A DNA stretch of 47,264 nucleotides from Streptomyces sp. SID9727 (GCF_010550605.1 NZ_JAAGNI010000281.1:1-47264); one strand, 5' to 3'. Numbered from the stretch's first letter, positions 39,401-45,886 are shown. The notes: generated by a model not told the origin, from the sequence alone. Numbers and translations are program-made.

Positions 39401-40416
39401 CCCCGGTAGCGCTGGTGGTCGCGCATCTCGCGCATGGCGGCGGCGACGCGGCGGCTCAGGTCGCCGAGCCGGTCGTCGCCGCGCACGGTGACGCGCATCG
39501 GCAGCACGTTGACCGCCATGGCGGGCGTGCGCAGCGCGACGGAGCCGGTCCGGCACATCAGGGGCAGCGCGAAGACGACGTCGGTGCGGCCGAGCACGCG
39601 GTGCAGGAAGGCGGCGTAGCAGGCGATCAGGGCCTCGCCCCAGGCCACGCCCTCCGCGTCCGCGAAGGCGCGCAGGGCGGCGGTCTCCCCGGCGCTCAGG
39701 ACGGCCCGCGCGGTGAGCGTACGGGCGGGTGCGCCGGCCGTCTCGGGCCCGTCGTGGGCGTCGACGTCGGGCAGCGGCGTGAAGCGCTCGACCCAGTAGG
39801 CACGGTCCTCGGCGGCCCGGTCGCTCTCGCGGTAGGCGGTGTCCTCGGCGACGAGCGCCGCGAACGCGCCGAAGGTGGGGCGGGGCGGTTCGGTGCCCCG
39901 GACGAGGGCGGTGTAGTGGGCGGCGGTGCGGCGGGCGAGCAGGGCCGCGGTGTAGCCGTCGAAGACGAGGTGGTGGCCGAGCTGGGTGTACCAGACCTCG
40001 CGGTCGGAGAGCCGGATGACGGTACGGGCGTACAGCGGGCGGTCCGTCATGCCGCGGCACGCCTCGGCGAGCCGGGCGCGCTCGGCGTCGACCAGTGCCT
40101 GGGCCGCGGCGGCGGGGTCGGCCTCGGCGCTGACGTCGACGAGCGGCGGGAGGGCGACGGGTTCGGTGCCGACGGCCTGGCGCGGGCCGTCGGGTGTCTC
40201 GTGGACCCTGAGCCGCAGGCTCTCGGCCTCCTCGGTGGCAGCCCGGACCGCCCGCGCGAGCGCGTCCGTGTCGACGGGTTCCTCTCCCGATATCTCGATC
40301 ACGTCGCCGACCACGTAGTAGGGCGAGTCGGGTTCGATGCGCTGGGCGTTCCAGATGCCGAGTTGGGCGCCGGTCAGGGGGAGGAGGCCGTCCGGGGACA
40401 CGCTCGCGGTGGTCAA
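30424..40416 (-). CDS. Two-module non-ribosomal peptide synthetase, C-A-PCP-E-C-A-PCP-E-C
   Basis: The 3330-residue protein has these domains. C1 (about 10-445) has active HHLVFDG at 148-154. A1 (about 465-940) has TSGSTGRPKG at 608-617. PCP1 carries its phosphopantetheine Ser at 986. E1 (about 1030-1470) has HHLAMDGVSW at 1167 and NYLGRF at 1377. C2 (about 1490-1900) has HHALLDGW at 1618. A2 (about 1935-2415) has TSGTTGRPKG. PCP2 has its Ser at 2462. E2 (about 2510-2910) has HHLVADGVSW at 2637. C3 (about 2925-3310) has HHALSDGW at 3044. All catalytic His/Asp residues are intact. There is no thioesterase. Read by the GrsA alignment, the A1 code is D-S-E-D-L-G-M-V-D-K, acidic at three positions, fitting a basic residue such as an ornithine derivative. 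The A2 code D-V-W-N-F-V-A-I-N-K is not one I can assign. Both residues should be epimerised to D. C1 probably accepts an aryl group from the separate carrier protein. The start is TTG with AAGGAGAG just upstream, one base after the ATPase stop. Confidence 0.95.
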   Translation of the reverse strand: MTTASVSPDGLLPLTGAQLGIWNAQRIEPDSPYYVVGDVIEISGEEPVDTDALARAVRAATEEAESLRLRVHETPDGPRQAVGTEPVALPPLVDVSAEADPAAAAQALVDAERARLAEACRGMTDRPLYARTVIRLSDREVWYTQLGHHLVFDGYTAALLARRTAAHYTALVRGTEPPRPTFGAFAALVAEDTAYRESDRAAEDRAYWVERFTPLPDVDAHDGPETAGAPARTLTARAVLSAGETAALRAFADAEGVAWGEALIACYAAFLHRVLGRTDVVFALPLMCRTGSVALRTPAMAVNVLPMRVTVRGDDRLGDLSRRVAAAMREMRDHQRYRGEDLPRDLGVPGAGALLHGRGINLKAFDLTLDFAGAAGVMRNVAGGPPEDMGLSVLPTRDGGLLLGFEVDARAKDQAAVDSLMTGLRALLAGLIEGLPVARIALTGQGLPAEWSPPALPGTPLDVPAAFDAMTAAGPGNTALVCGGERLTAAGLADRVHRVARALRARGVGAEDVVALALPRSADAVVAMLAVLDAGAAFLPLDAAHPPERLRELVADTRPVLVLTDGTVDGLPWKTLLDEAADLSGTPLTTAELSRPRHPEHLAYVIHTSGSTGRPKGVLGRAGGLAALLHHQRATVVAEAERATGRRLRAAHTYSFAFDSAFEHLIWLLCGHELHVYDADTARDADALLAAYARDGIDVIDTTPSMAAPLIDAGLLDLPPALLLLGGEATPPALWRRVAASGIAARNMYGPTEATVDATTARIDGGDPVIGHPLAGTRVHVLDNALQPVPPGTAGELYLAGPHLARGYLGRPGATAERFVADPFGAPGDRMYRTGDRARWLPGRGLEYGGRGDGQVKIRGHRVETGEVEEALAALPGVTAAAARVLSSRLVGYIVSASVTGDAARARLAERLPDHMVPAAVVVLDALPVTPNGKLDRAALPAPALPGGGREPGTARERLLCTVLAEALDLERVSVDDDFFTLGGDSITAITVSSRLRALGLGLRPKDLLARRTFAALAASAEQLDGVAGPADEPVGPVPAPPIVRALLDPHPDIDTVAGYAQWTALSVDALSPDRLTRGMQAVIDHHDALRLRVAGEPEILPRGTVRAAVEEVAAGEATGAEADGDDMTALARRLAGQLDPRTGDLVRAALLRTGDGAPDRLVVVVHHLAMDGVSWRVLLPDLHTACAGGALEPVGTSWRRHAQALADQGRTGARRGELAHWRTALDSASRLGARPLDPVRDTVATARRSVTTASPEATEALLTTLPAAYRAGVDEILLAALALALRGWGLRGDTVTVTMEGHGREHLDLARTVGWFTSEYPVPVPASDDVRATLRAAKEARRAVPDNGIGYGVLRHLDPEAGPELSAVPPPDVLLNYLGRFAPLTADGWRLPEHDAFSVTEPAAKSLEQVLALNCFVHEGDTPRLAVEWTAAGEVLGPDALAALQDCWAAALDALAAHALHTTGGLTPSDLPLVALDQDAIDALERTGRVSDVLPATPLQLGLSFHTMVRDDTDTDVYVVQAVTTLSGELDPDRMARAAHELLRRHPALRVHLSTVGDEVVQVIPADVALEWRQDDDFAAAARADLARPFDPARPPLIRFLLSRVGPAEHKLVITNHHALLDGWSMPIVGRTLLALYAELGGGPAAPVSPPLSEYFHWLAGRDEAASVAAWRQALAGVEDATRLAPASTGNAVERPGRETVELGREFSDRLRAFARVRGVTLTTVLQTAWGLLLGRLTGRRDVVFGCPVSGRPAEVDGVEAMIGQLGTTVPVRVRYTPDRTVTEVMAQVHAESVVLAEHHHVGLPGIQRAAGIGELFDTMLVMENFPLSSRTRTPLAPGLDLTGVDITDATHYALTVIVIPGDEITVGLGYQPGAFDRDTVRDYGRWLRNLLHEITEDPDRAAVALPALDAGERARMLRTGTAIVAAKERGHWLDEFAGQVRRKPGGEALVCRDRSLSYEELDRQANRLAHALIAHGVRPQDPVAVLIGRDIEMTVALFGVAKAGAVYVPMDAAYPRERLAYMFDDIAPAAVVTTGAEPPVDREIPVLRLDDPATLAAVPDTDPAEARARLTDDALAYVIYTSGTTGRPKGVGVTHRGVPDLIALQEEVVGVTEHDRYLHFASTGFDVAFWQTMVPLLSGGTSVIAPEEVRVPGDELLDYIQEHRVTGVNLLPSFLAAMPDDRTVDPDVFFVVGAERLDPELAHRWGRGRRALFNAYGPTEVTINSTTWHYDPDDEGPLPIGRPDPNVRAYVLDGGLQPVGVGVTGELYLGGPSVARGYLGRPGLTSGAFVADPYGPPGTRMYRTGDLVRWRNDGQLVFLGRADHQIKVRGFRVELGEIETALTGHPDVRACAVVMREGRLVGYVIPTDDADLDTAGVRAHLAERLPDHMVPTALVPLDRLPLSPSGKLDASALPAPATVSAARREPATEAEALLLAVFREVLGRDDIGPDDNFFDVGGDSIVSLQLVSRVRRRGLGLSPKDVFDGETVAGIAARAHALDAEAAPAVGDAPLTPVMRDLLHRAGKAADGFCQWVEVCVPAGGDEKSWQAVLDALLARHDVLRARLGDDALHIPSAGEVTGAEVLSRVPANGDPRAAADAATAAAREAMDPRTGPMLRAVWVDAGPDRPGRLVLVAHHLVADGVSWRILLDDLRHAHDGGELTRHGQSFLGWARALRESDRRAELPHWRRMTATEPLTRPLDPARDTVDTAAHHEIRLDADTTRALVTTLPAAHRTTPDAVLLTALAQAVRDWRGTPELLVALESHGRPREVDLSQTVGWFTAIHPVRLDASDDVRAVRDRLRAQGDGLGHGILTTAGLLDPVRPEIAWNYLGQYPGAPETETPWQPAPDADPLGSDGSGPMPLPYSLMVNALVRDDALGVRITWPRALFTGAEIEELAERLRAALLRVAAAPENVALGDRPAAAVQPLSPLQEVMLRHSRTEHPDPYTVQSVFSLAGPLDTVALRGAGDDLLARHPNLGAVFPASFAVVPEAPRPGFRVTDAPADEVLAADLAEPFDLARGPLYRITVIRLGPERADLVLTSHHALSDGWSAPRILGELFALYTARTRGTAPELPAPVPFADYLDWCAEHEPDLDAWAAELEGLPEGDHLGGDASGPAWQEPEVITFDAALVAGLTRLAARHGLTPNTLVQGAWSVLLARRSGRPDVCFGAMVSSRPPALDGVEEIIGLLANTVPVRARLTGTLAAALTDLQARQRDLVEHHHVALSDLERLTGRRRLFDSMVVFENYPVDPDRLREPAPGLTVLATRFRESTHHPATLTVMPDGDGWTGVLAHRAGTDTDGLAGQLVDLLRTMERHLDADVRGLLEEW

Positions 40417-40417
40417 C

Positions 40418-41203
40418 TTACTCTCCTTGCAGGGTGGGGACGACCATCGGAGTGCCGGTCACGGGGTCCGGGACGACCACGCTGGGCAGGTCGAAGACGT
40501 CCTTGATCAGCGTGGCGTCCACGATGTCCGCGGGGTCGCCCTCGGCGACCACCTCTCCGGCCTTCATGGCCACCAGGTGGTCGGCGAACCGGCACGCCTG
40601 GTTGATGTCGTGCAGGACCGCGACGACGGTGCGGCCCTCGTTGCGCAGCCTGGCGAGCAGGCCGAGCAGTTGGTACTGGTGGGTGATGTCGAGGAACGAG
40701 GTGGGTTCGTCCAGCAGCAGGTAGGGCGTCTGCTGGGCGAGCACCATCGCCATCCAGACGCGTTGCCGCTGCCCGCCCGAGAGTTCCTGTACGGGCCGGT
40801 CCGCCAGGTCCGCGACGCCGGCGGCGGCCATGGCCCCGTCGACGGCCTGCTGGTCGCCGTCCGACCACAGGGCCAGCATCGACTGGTGCGGGAAGCGGCC
40901 CCGGGCCACGAGCTGCCGGACCTTGATGTCCTCCGGCGCCGTGGGGTCCTGGGGCAGGAAGCCGAGCTGCTTGGCCAGCGCCTTGGTGCCGAACGCGCCG
41001 ACCTCGCGGCCGTCGAACTCCACCTGCCCGGCGTGCGGTTTGAGCAGCCGCACGAGCGCGCTCAACAGGGTCGACTTGCCGCAGGCGTTGGGGCCGACGA
41101 TCGCGGTGAAAGCACCGTCGGGTATGTCGAGGGTGAGCCGTGTGGACACGACGCGGTCTCCGTAGCGCAGGGTGATCTCCCGCGCCGTCAGGCGTGCGGT
41201 CAC
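40418..41203 (-). CDS. Ferric-siderophore ABC transporter ATP-binding protein (FecE/FepC family)
   Basis: The 261-residue ATPase has Walker A GPNACGKST (about residue 37), Q-loop LPQDPTAPED, signature LSGGQRQRVW, Walker B YLLLDEPTSFLD and the H-loop AVLHDINQA. Ser/Thr and Asn variations in Walker A are typical of FecE-type proteins. It would energise ferric-siderophore import with the two permeases upstream. The GTG start overlaps the permease stop (GTGA at 41200-41203). Its stop is one base from the NRPS TTG start, linking uptake and synthesis in a single operon. Confidence 0.96.
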   Translation of the reverse strand: MTARLTAREITLRYGDRVVSTRLTLDIPDGAFTAIVGPNACGKSTLLSALVRLLKPHAGQVEFDGREVGAFGTKALAKQLGFLPQDPTAPEDIKVRQLVARGRFPHQSMLALWSDGDQQAVDGAMAAAGVADLADRPVQELSGGQRQRVWMAMVLAQQTPYLLLDEPTSFLDITHQYQLLGLLARLRNEGRTVVAVLHDINQACRFADHLVAMKAGEVVAEGDPADIVDATLIKDVFDLPSVVVPDPVTGTPMVVPTLQGE

Positions 41204-42195
41204 GCGCGCCTCACCTCCTTGGTCAGCAGCCAGATCAGATAGCAACCGCCGATCGCGGTGCTCACGACGCCCACGGGCAGCGCGACCGGGGCCAGCAGCA
41301 TCTGCGCCACCAGGTCCGCGCCCTGGAGCAGGACCGCCCCGGTCAGCGCTGCCGGGAGCAGCGGGATGCCGGCGGCGCCCGCGAGCCGGCGGCCGATCTG
41401 CGGCGCGGCCAGCGCGATGAACGCGATGGGCCCGGCCACGGCGGTCACCGTGGCGGTGCAGCCGACGCCGACCAGGACCATCAGCAGCCGCAGCCGGTCG
41501 AGTCCGACGCCGGTGGTCACGGCGACCGGGTCGCCGAGTGCCGCCTGGTGCATGGCGTGGGCCCGGGTGGTCATCAGGAGCAGCAGCACCGCGATGACGG
41601 CGAACGGGATGCCCAGGTCCTCCCAGCCGACGCCGTTGAGGGAGCCGGCGCTCCAGCCGACGGCGGCGATCGCCACCTCCAGCTCGGCGCGGAGCACGAT
41701 CCACGAGTTGATCGCGGTCACCATCGCGTTGACGGCGATGCCGATGACCACCAGCCGGAGCCCGGAGAAGCCGTGTCCGAGCGCGAGCAGGTAGATGGCG
41801 GCGGCGACGACCAGCCCGCCGATCACGGAGCCGACGGCCAGCTGGGCGGAGGTGCCGGACAGCACGGTGAGGGCGACGAGGGCGCCGGTGTAGGCGCCGG
41901 CGTCGAGACCGATGACGTCGGGACTGCCCATGGGGTTGCGGGTGAGGTTCTGGAAGAGGGCGCCCGCGACACCGAGTGCCAGGCCGAAGACGACGCCGGC
42001 GAGCACGCGCGGCAGCCGCCAGTCCCGGATCACCACGGAGTGCTCCGAGCCGGTGAGGACGGCGAACACCCGGGAGGGCGACGACCATGACGCCCCGTAG
42101 CACAGCCCGAGCAAGCCGAGGGCCAGTATCAGGGCGACGAGCACCGCGACGAGCACGACCGTGCGGCGTTCGGCGCGCAGTCCGCGTATGTTCAC
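41200..42195 (-). CDS. Ferric-siderophore ABC transporter permease (FecCD family), second subunit
   Basis: The 331-residue protein has about nine to ten hydrophobic segments and FecCD signatures: GLALGVAGALFQNLTRNP near residue 75, and the cytoplasmic coupling stretch (IAFIALAAPQIGRRLAG). It pairs with the adjacent homologous permease to form a heterodimer. GTG start overlaps the previous stop by four bases (42192-42195). Confidence 0.95.
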   Translation of the reverse strand: MNIRGLRAERRTVVLVAVLVALILALGLLGLCYGASWSSPSRVFAVLTGSEHSVVIRDWRLPRVLAGVVFGLALGVAGALFQNLTRNPMGSPDVIGLDAGAYTGALVALTVLSGTSAQLAVGSVIGGLVVAAAIYLLALGHGFSGLRLVVIGIAVNAMVTAINSWIVLRAELEVAIAAVGWSAGSLNGVGWEDLGIPFAVIAVLLLLMTTRAHAMHQAALGDPVAVTTGVGLDRLRLLMVLVGVGCTATVTAVAGPIAFIALAAPQIGRRLAGAAGIPLLPAALTGAVLLQGADLVAQMLLAPVALPVGVVSTAIGGCYLIWLLTKEVRRA

Positions 42196-43211
42196 AGCGA
42201 CCCCGCCCCGTAGCGGCGGACCGCCCAGATCAGCATGGGGCCGCCGAGGAACGCGGTCACGATGGCCACCGGGACCTCGCCGGTCGGGAGCAGGACGCGG
42301 GAGGCCATGTCGGCCGCGAGCAGCAGGACCGGGCCGAGCACCATCGTGTAGCCGATCAGCCAGGGTACGGAGCCGGACGCCGGCCGGCGCGCGAGGTGCG
42401 GCACGATCAGCCCGACGAAGAGGATGGGCCCCGCCACCGCCGTCGCCGCCCCGCTGAGCACGGTGATGAGGACGAGGGTGACGGTCCGGACGCGGCCGAC
42501 GTGGGCGCCGAGGGTGTGCGCCACGTTCTCGCCGAGCGTGAGGGCGTTGAGGGCCCTGCTCAGCAGCAGCGCACCGGCGAGGCAGACCGCGATGGCGGTC
42601 AACGGCCAGGCGAGCGGAGCCTGTTCGCGACCGGCCAGCGTGCCGACGGACCAGAATCGGTACACGTCGAAGGTGTCGGGGAGCATCAGCCGCAGACCGA
42701 GCGAGACGCCGCTCAGCACCGCGGTCAGCGCCACCCCCGTGAGCACCAGGCGCAGCGGTGAGCGGCGGCCGACCGCGGCGACGAGCACCGCCGCGGCCGC
42801 CGATCCGATCACGGCGAAACCGAGCTGTCCGGCCTGGCCGGCGGCCAGGCCGAGCGCGGACCCGATGGTGACGGCGAACCCGGCACCCGCGGTGACCCCG
42901 AGGATGCCGGGCTCGGCGAGCGGATTGCGGGCGAGCGTCTGGATGAGCGCGCCCGAGACGGCGAGGGCGGCGCCGACGGCGACGGCGAGCATCGCGCGCG
43001 GCGCCCGCACGTCCCGCACGATGACGTGGTCGTCGGTGCCGCGGTAGTCGAACAGCGCGCGCACGACTTCGCCGGGGGCGATGTGGCGGGCCCCGACGCC
43101 CATACTGAGGACGGCGAGAGCGGCCAGCAGGATCAGTCCGCCGATGAGCAGGGCGGTCTGCGGGACGGCCCGCCGGTCCCCCGCCGCGGACGCGCGGCCC
43201 GCGACGGTCAC
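42192..43211 (-). CDS. Ferric-siderophore ABC transporter permease (FecCD family), first subunit
   Basis: The 339-residue protein has about ten hydrophobic segments. It shows the FecCD hallmarks ALAVSGALIQTLARNPLAEPGI and the coupling-helix segment FVGLIVPHLARRPAG-like near residue 270. It forms the transmembrane channel with the second permease. The GTG start overlaps the binding-protein stop (43208-43211), and its stop overlaps the next GTG. Confidence 0.95.
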   Translation of the reverse strand: MTVAGRASAAGDRRAVPQTALLIGGLILLAALAVLSMGVGARHIAPGEVVRALFDYRGTDDHVIVRDVRAPRAMLAVAVGAALAVSGALIQTLARNPLAEPGILGVTAGAGFAVTIGSALGLAAGQAGQLGFAVIGSAAAAVLVAAVGRRSPLRLVLTGVALTAVLSGVSLGLRLMLPDTFDVYRFWSVGTLAGREQAPLAWPLTAIAVCLAGALLLSRALNALTLGENVAHTLGAHVGRVRTVTLVLITVLSGAATAVAGPILFVGLIVPHLARRPASGSVPWLIGYTMVLGPVLLLAADMASRVLLPTGEVPVAIVTAFLGGPMLIWAVRRYGAGSL

Positions 43212-44209
43212 CGCTTCAGCAGCGGAGCGAGCGACTGGTCGACCGCGTCCAGGGTCATCAGGGCCTCGCCGTAGGTGGCGGCCTCGGTGTAGCGGAACGG
43301 GTAGACCTTGCCGGCCTTGACGGCCGGCAGGTTCTTCCAGAGCTTCGAGTCCAGGACGTACTGGACGGACGGCGGGACGCTGCCGTCGGCACTGACGGAG
43401 TAGGTCAGCGCGTCGGCCTCGCGGAAGGCGTCCGGCAGTTCCTCGATGGAGGGGTACTCGCTGACGGCCTGGGAGCCCGGGCCGGGCTTCTTGACCTTGC
43501 CGTAGTAGGTGGCGCCCAGGTCCTCGGCGATGTTGGTGCCCCAGGAGCCGTTGAACTCGCGCTGGAAGGTGCCCTTGGCGGCGTCACCGTACGCGCCGAC
43601 GTGGCCGAGCTTCAGCTTGGGCAGAACGTCCTTGTACTTGGCGGCCAGTTCGGCGGCCTTGGTGTCGTACGCCTTCTTCTGGGCGTCGAACCGCTCCAGC
43701 GCGCCGGCCGCGTCGGCCTGCTTGCGGGAGAGGTCGCGCCAGGCGGACGGGAGGCTCGGGCCGATCGCCACGACGGGGGCGATGGACTTCAGCCGCTTCA
43801 TGTCGATGTCGCCGAGCACGGGCGCCGGGACACCGATGACGATCAGGTCGGGCTCGGCCTCGGCGATGGCCTCGTAGTTGGTCTCGGCCGCCTGCTCGCC
43901 CGCCACCTTGGTGAGCTTCTTGTAGGTGGCGAGGTCTTCCTTGTTCATCATCGGCTCGCCGCGCTTCCACGACGAGATGCCGACCAGCGGTGCGTCGGCC
44001 TCGATCAGCGCGGGCACGGCATAGCCGGTGGCCACCACACGCTTCGGGTTCGCCGGGATCGTGATCGTGCCGTTGTCCGCGGTGAACGCCCGGGTCTCGG
44101 TCTTCTCCGAGGCGGAGTCCGACCCGCCGTCCGAGGAGGACCCGCATCCGGCCAGTACGAGGGCCAGCGCGACGGCGCCGACCAGGCCGGACGATCTGCG
44201 TATGGACAT
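43208..44209 (-). CDS. Ferric-siderophore substrate-binding lipoprotein (FepB/FhuD-like)
   Basis: The 333-residue protein has a lipoprotein signal with lipobox LAGC (about residues 19-22), a Gly/Ser/Asp-rich tether, and two periplasmic-binding-protein lobes with the typical linker region (PKRVVATGYAVPALIEADAPLVGISSW in the first lobe, DLIVIGVPAPVL at the hinge). It would capture the ferric siderophore at the cell surface and deliver it to the permeases. The ATG has AAGGAG eight bases upstream, and an iron box lies just 18 bases before it. It heads the leftward operon binding protein, two permeases, ATPase, NRPS, exporter. Confidence 0.95.
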   Translation of the reverse strand: MSIRRSSGLVGAVALALVLAGCGSSSDGGSDSASEKTETRAFTADNGTITIPANPKRVVATGYAVPALIEADAPLVGISSWKRGEPMMNKEDLATYKKLTKVAGEQAAETNYEAIAEAEPDLIVIGVPAPVLGDIDMKRLKSIAPVVAIGPSLPSAWRDLSRKQADAAGALERFDAQKKAYDTKAAELAAKYKDVLPKLKLGHVGAYGDAAKGTFQREFNGSWGTNIAEDLGATYYGKVKKPGPGSQAVSEYPSIEELPDAFREADALTYSVSADGSVPPSVQYVLDSKLWKNLPAVKAGKVYPFRYTEAATYGEALMTLDAVDQSLAPLLKR

Positions 44210-44227
44210 TCCGAAGCTCCTTGCTAC

Positions 44228-44246
44228 TTAGGTAAGGCTCACCTTA
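44228..44246 (-). promoter_or_regulatory. Iron box of the transporter-NRPS-exporter operon
   Basis: TTAGGTAAGGCTCACCTTA matches the IdeR/DmdR consensus at 16 of 19 positions by my count. It overlaps the presumed promoter of the whole operon ending at 29027, about 15 kb of coding sequence. Confidence 0.87.
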
Positions 44247-44271
44247 CTTGATGGCCTTTCGGGGAGACAAC

Positions 44272-44299
44272 CCGCAGGTCGCGCCACCCGGTCCTGCGG
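44272..44299 (-). terminator. Weak hairpin after the siderophore reductase
   Basis: CCGCAGG (44272-44278) and CCTGCGG (44293-44299) can form a 7-bp stem with a 14-base loop directly after the stop of the leftward reductase gene. It may reduce read-through into the binding-protein operon. Confidence 0.4.
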
Positions 44300-44303
44300 T
44301 GGA

Positions 44304-45173
44304 TCAGTGCTCGTGACCGTGGTCGTGGTCGTCCTCGTCGAAGTCCGCGACGCCCCGCTTCCAGTAGCCGGTGATGTCGTAGTCGGCCTTGTCCAGCCCG
44401 AGTTCGTCCCGGACCCAGCGGCGCAGCGGCTTGATCTGCCCCGCCTCACCGGCCACCCAGACGTACACCCGCTCCCCCTCGGGCACGGCGACGGACATCG
44501 CGGCCCGGGCCAGCGCTTCCCCGGAGCCGGCGGGCGCGCCGCCGCGGTGCAGCCAGTGGACCTCGACGCCCTCGGGCGCGGAGAGTCCGATCTCCTCGCC
44601 GGCGTCCGCGACTTCGACGAACGCCCAGCCCTTGGCGGTCCTCGGCAGCTCTTCCAGCCATCGCGCGACGGCGGGCAGGGCGGTGAGGTCCCCGACGAGC
44701 AGGTAGCGGTCGTAGGTGTGCGGGACGATCAGGCCGCCGGGTGGTCCGGCGACGTGGATGGTGTCGCCGGGCTGCGCCTTGCCGGCCCAGTCGGAGGCGA
44801 GTCCGCCCTCGTGGACGGCGATGTCGATGTCGATCTCGCGGGCGACGGGGTCGTAGCGGCGCACGGTGTACTCGCGCGAGGTGGGCAGCGGCCTGGGCCA
44901 GCGCAGCATCGCCCCGTTCCGCTCGGGCAGCCGCAGGGTGCCGTCCGGCTCCCGGAAGATCAGTTTCACGTGCTCGTCCGGGGCATGGGCCTCGAACCCC
45001 TCGGTGCCGGGGCCGCCCAGGGTCACCCGCAGCAGGCCCGCGCCGACGGCGGCCGTGCGCACGACCTCGGCCTCCCGGACGCCGATCGGATAGCCGACCT
45101 TCTCGGCGTGCAGCCCGGCGCGCACCTCGGCGATCCGGTCCAGATGACGGTCGCGGTGATCGGTGCGGCTCAT
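44304..45173 (-). CDS. Siderophore-interacting protein (flavin-dependent ferric-siderophore reductase, ViuB/YqjH type)
   Basis: The 289-residue protein has an FAD-binding beta barrel with the motif SREYTVRRYD (RxYTxR), a GGL...GP phosphate-binding segment (HVAGPPGGLIVP), and the NAD(P)H-binding SIP domain towards the C-terminus (VYVWVAGEAGQIKPLRRWV). It would reduce Fe(III) in imported siderophore to release iron in the cytoplasm. It ends in an acidic, His-rich tail (DEDDHDHGHEH), which could bind metal. The ATG overlaps the carrier protein stop (45170-45173). Confidence 0.94.
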   Translation of the reverse strand: MSRTDHRDRHLDRIAEVRAGLHAEKVGYPIGVREAEVVRTAAVGAGLLRVTLGGPGTEGFEAHAPDEHVKLIFREPDGTLRLPERNGAMLRWPRPLPTSREYTVRRYDPVAREIDIDIAVHEGGLASDWAGKAQPGDTIHVAGPPGGLIVPHTYDRYLLVGDLTALPAVARWLEELPRTAKGWAFVEVADAGEEIGLSAPEGVEVHWLHRGGAPAGSGEALARAAMSVAVPEGERVYVWVAGEAGQIKPLRRWVRDELGLDKADYDITGYWKRGVADFDEDDHDHGHEH

Positions 45174-45409
45174 GCGGCCCCACCCGCCAGCAGCGCCTGC
45201 CAGTGGCCGAGTTCGGGCTGCTCGAAGAGGTCGGGGAACTCCAGCGCGGTCGCCCCCGCCGCGCGCCAGCGCTCCACCAGGACCATGATCCGCATCGAGT
45301 CGAGACCGAGGTCGACCAGGTTCTCGTCGGGCGCGATCTCACCGGGCTCACAGCCCAGCAGTTCCGCGATGTCGGCCCTGACACGGTCGGGCGACAAGGT
45401 CTGACTCAT
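45170..45409 (-). CDS. Free-standing aryl carrier protein
   Basis: The 79-residue protein is a single phosphopantetheine-binding domain. The modified serine is residue 38 in DLGLDSMRIM, and the next block VLVERWRAAGATALEFPDLF matches the aryl carrier domain at the C-terminus of EntB/DhbB proteins. It lacks the isochorismatase part. AAGGAG precedes the ATG. It would carry 2,3-dihydroxybenzoate or salicylate as a thioester to the first condensation domain of the NRPS. It is the first gene of a two-gene operon with the reductase, driven from the iron box at 45610-45628. Confidence 0.9.
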   Translation of the reverse strand: MSQTLSPDRVRADIAELLGCEPGEIAPDENLVDLGLDSMRIMVLVERWRAAGATALEFPDLFEQPELGHWQALLAGGAA

Positions 45410-45609
45410 GCGAGTACTCCTTGGTGGGTGGGCGCCGACGACGGGTCGGAGCGGAAGTGACGGTGCTTGCGGGGCCCGGCGTGACGCGCGCGAACAGCCG
45501 CCCAGGGCGGTGACGTTCACAGGGCGCGCGAACGTGCGGCCCGGCCCGCCGACGGGGCACGGCGCCCTCGGCGAAGGGTTGCGGAATCGACCACAGTCCC
45601 CCCTCAGGC

Positions 45610-45628
45610 CGAGGCAAGGCTAACCTAA
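45610..45628 (-). promoter_or_regulatory. Iron box of the aryl carrier/reductase operon
   Basis: CGAGGCAAGGCTAACCTAA matches the consensus at 15 of 19 positions; the right half (GGCTAACCTAA) is perfect and the left half is worn. It lies about 200 bp upstream of the carrier protein start. Confidence 0.7.
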
Positions 45629-45742
45629 CATCGACACGCGCGACACGGGCACCCCGCCCGCCAACCAGGCCGCCGCGAGGCGCAGTTCGGACACCGGATC
45701 CATGACCCGAACCCCACCGCCCTCCTGCGCGAACAGTCAAAC

Positions 45743-45761
45743 TTAGGTTACCCTCACCTAA
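45743..45761 (+). promoter_or_regulatory. Iron box of isochorismate synthase
   Basis: TTAGGTTACCCTCACCTAA matches the consensus at 16 of 19 positions with intact outer half-sites TTAGGT and CCTAA. It lies about 125 bp upstream of the GTG start. Confidence 0.82.
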
Positions 45762-45886
45762 CCTACCGTAGGTGCTGCTCCGGGTGAAGACCCGCCGCAG
45801 GCATGCCGCCGCGCCGAACCGGCGCAGCCCTCAGCGCATCCTCATCCCTGGCCCCACCCCCGGGGCCATCGAGAAACGGAGTCCCC

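Larger units (their letters stand above)
45410..45886. other. Divergent control region between the aryl carrier operon and isochorismate synthase
   Basis: This 477-bp stretch has no gene I trust. It holds two separate iron boxes (described individually), one per direction, about 115 bp apart. The isochorismate synthase frame is open back to an ATG at 45803, but the GTG at 45887 with CGGAG upstream is the better start, so the leader between the box and the start is about 125 bp. Confidence 0.7.

Noticed and set aside
30463..40506. A 10-kb open frame of 3347 codons antisense to the NRPS
   Set aside because: In very high-GC DNA the frame opposite a real gene often lacks stops. The translation is low-complexity Val/Gly/Arg/Asp with no domains, while the leftward frame carries complete NRPS motifs.
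41204..42103. N-terminal extension of the ABC ATPase
   Set aside because: It is a shadow of the permease gene; the ATPase starts at the GTG overlapping the permease stop.
45410..45740. Leftward open frame extending the aryl carrier protein upstream
   Set aside because: The carrier domain starts right after the ATG at 45409, which has AAGGAG upstream; the extra residues are Arg/Pro-rich and cross the iron-box control region.
45803..45886. Earlier start of isochorismate synthase at the ATG 45803
   Set aside because: The extra 28 residues are Ser/Pro-rich and unlike the family, while the GTG at 45887 has a ribosome site and gives the normal length.
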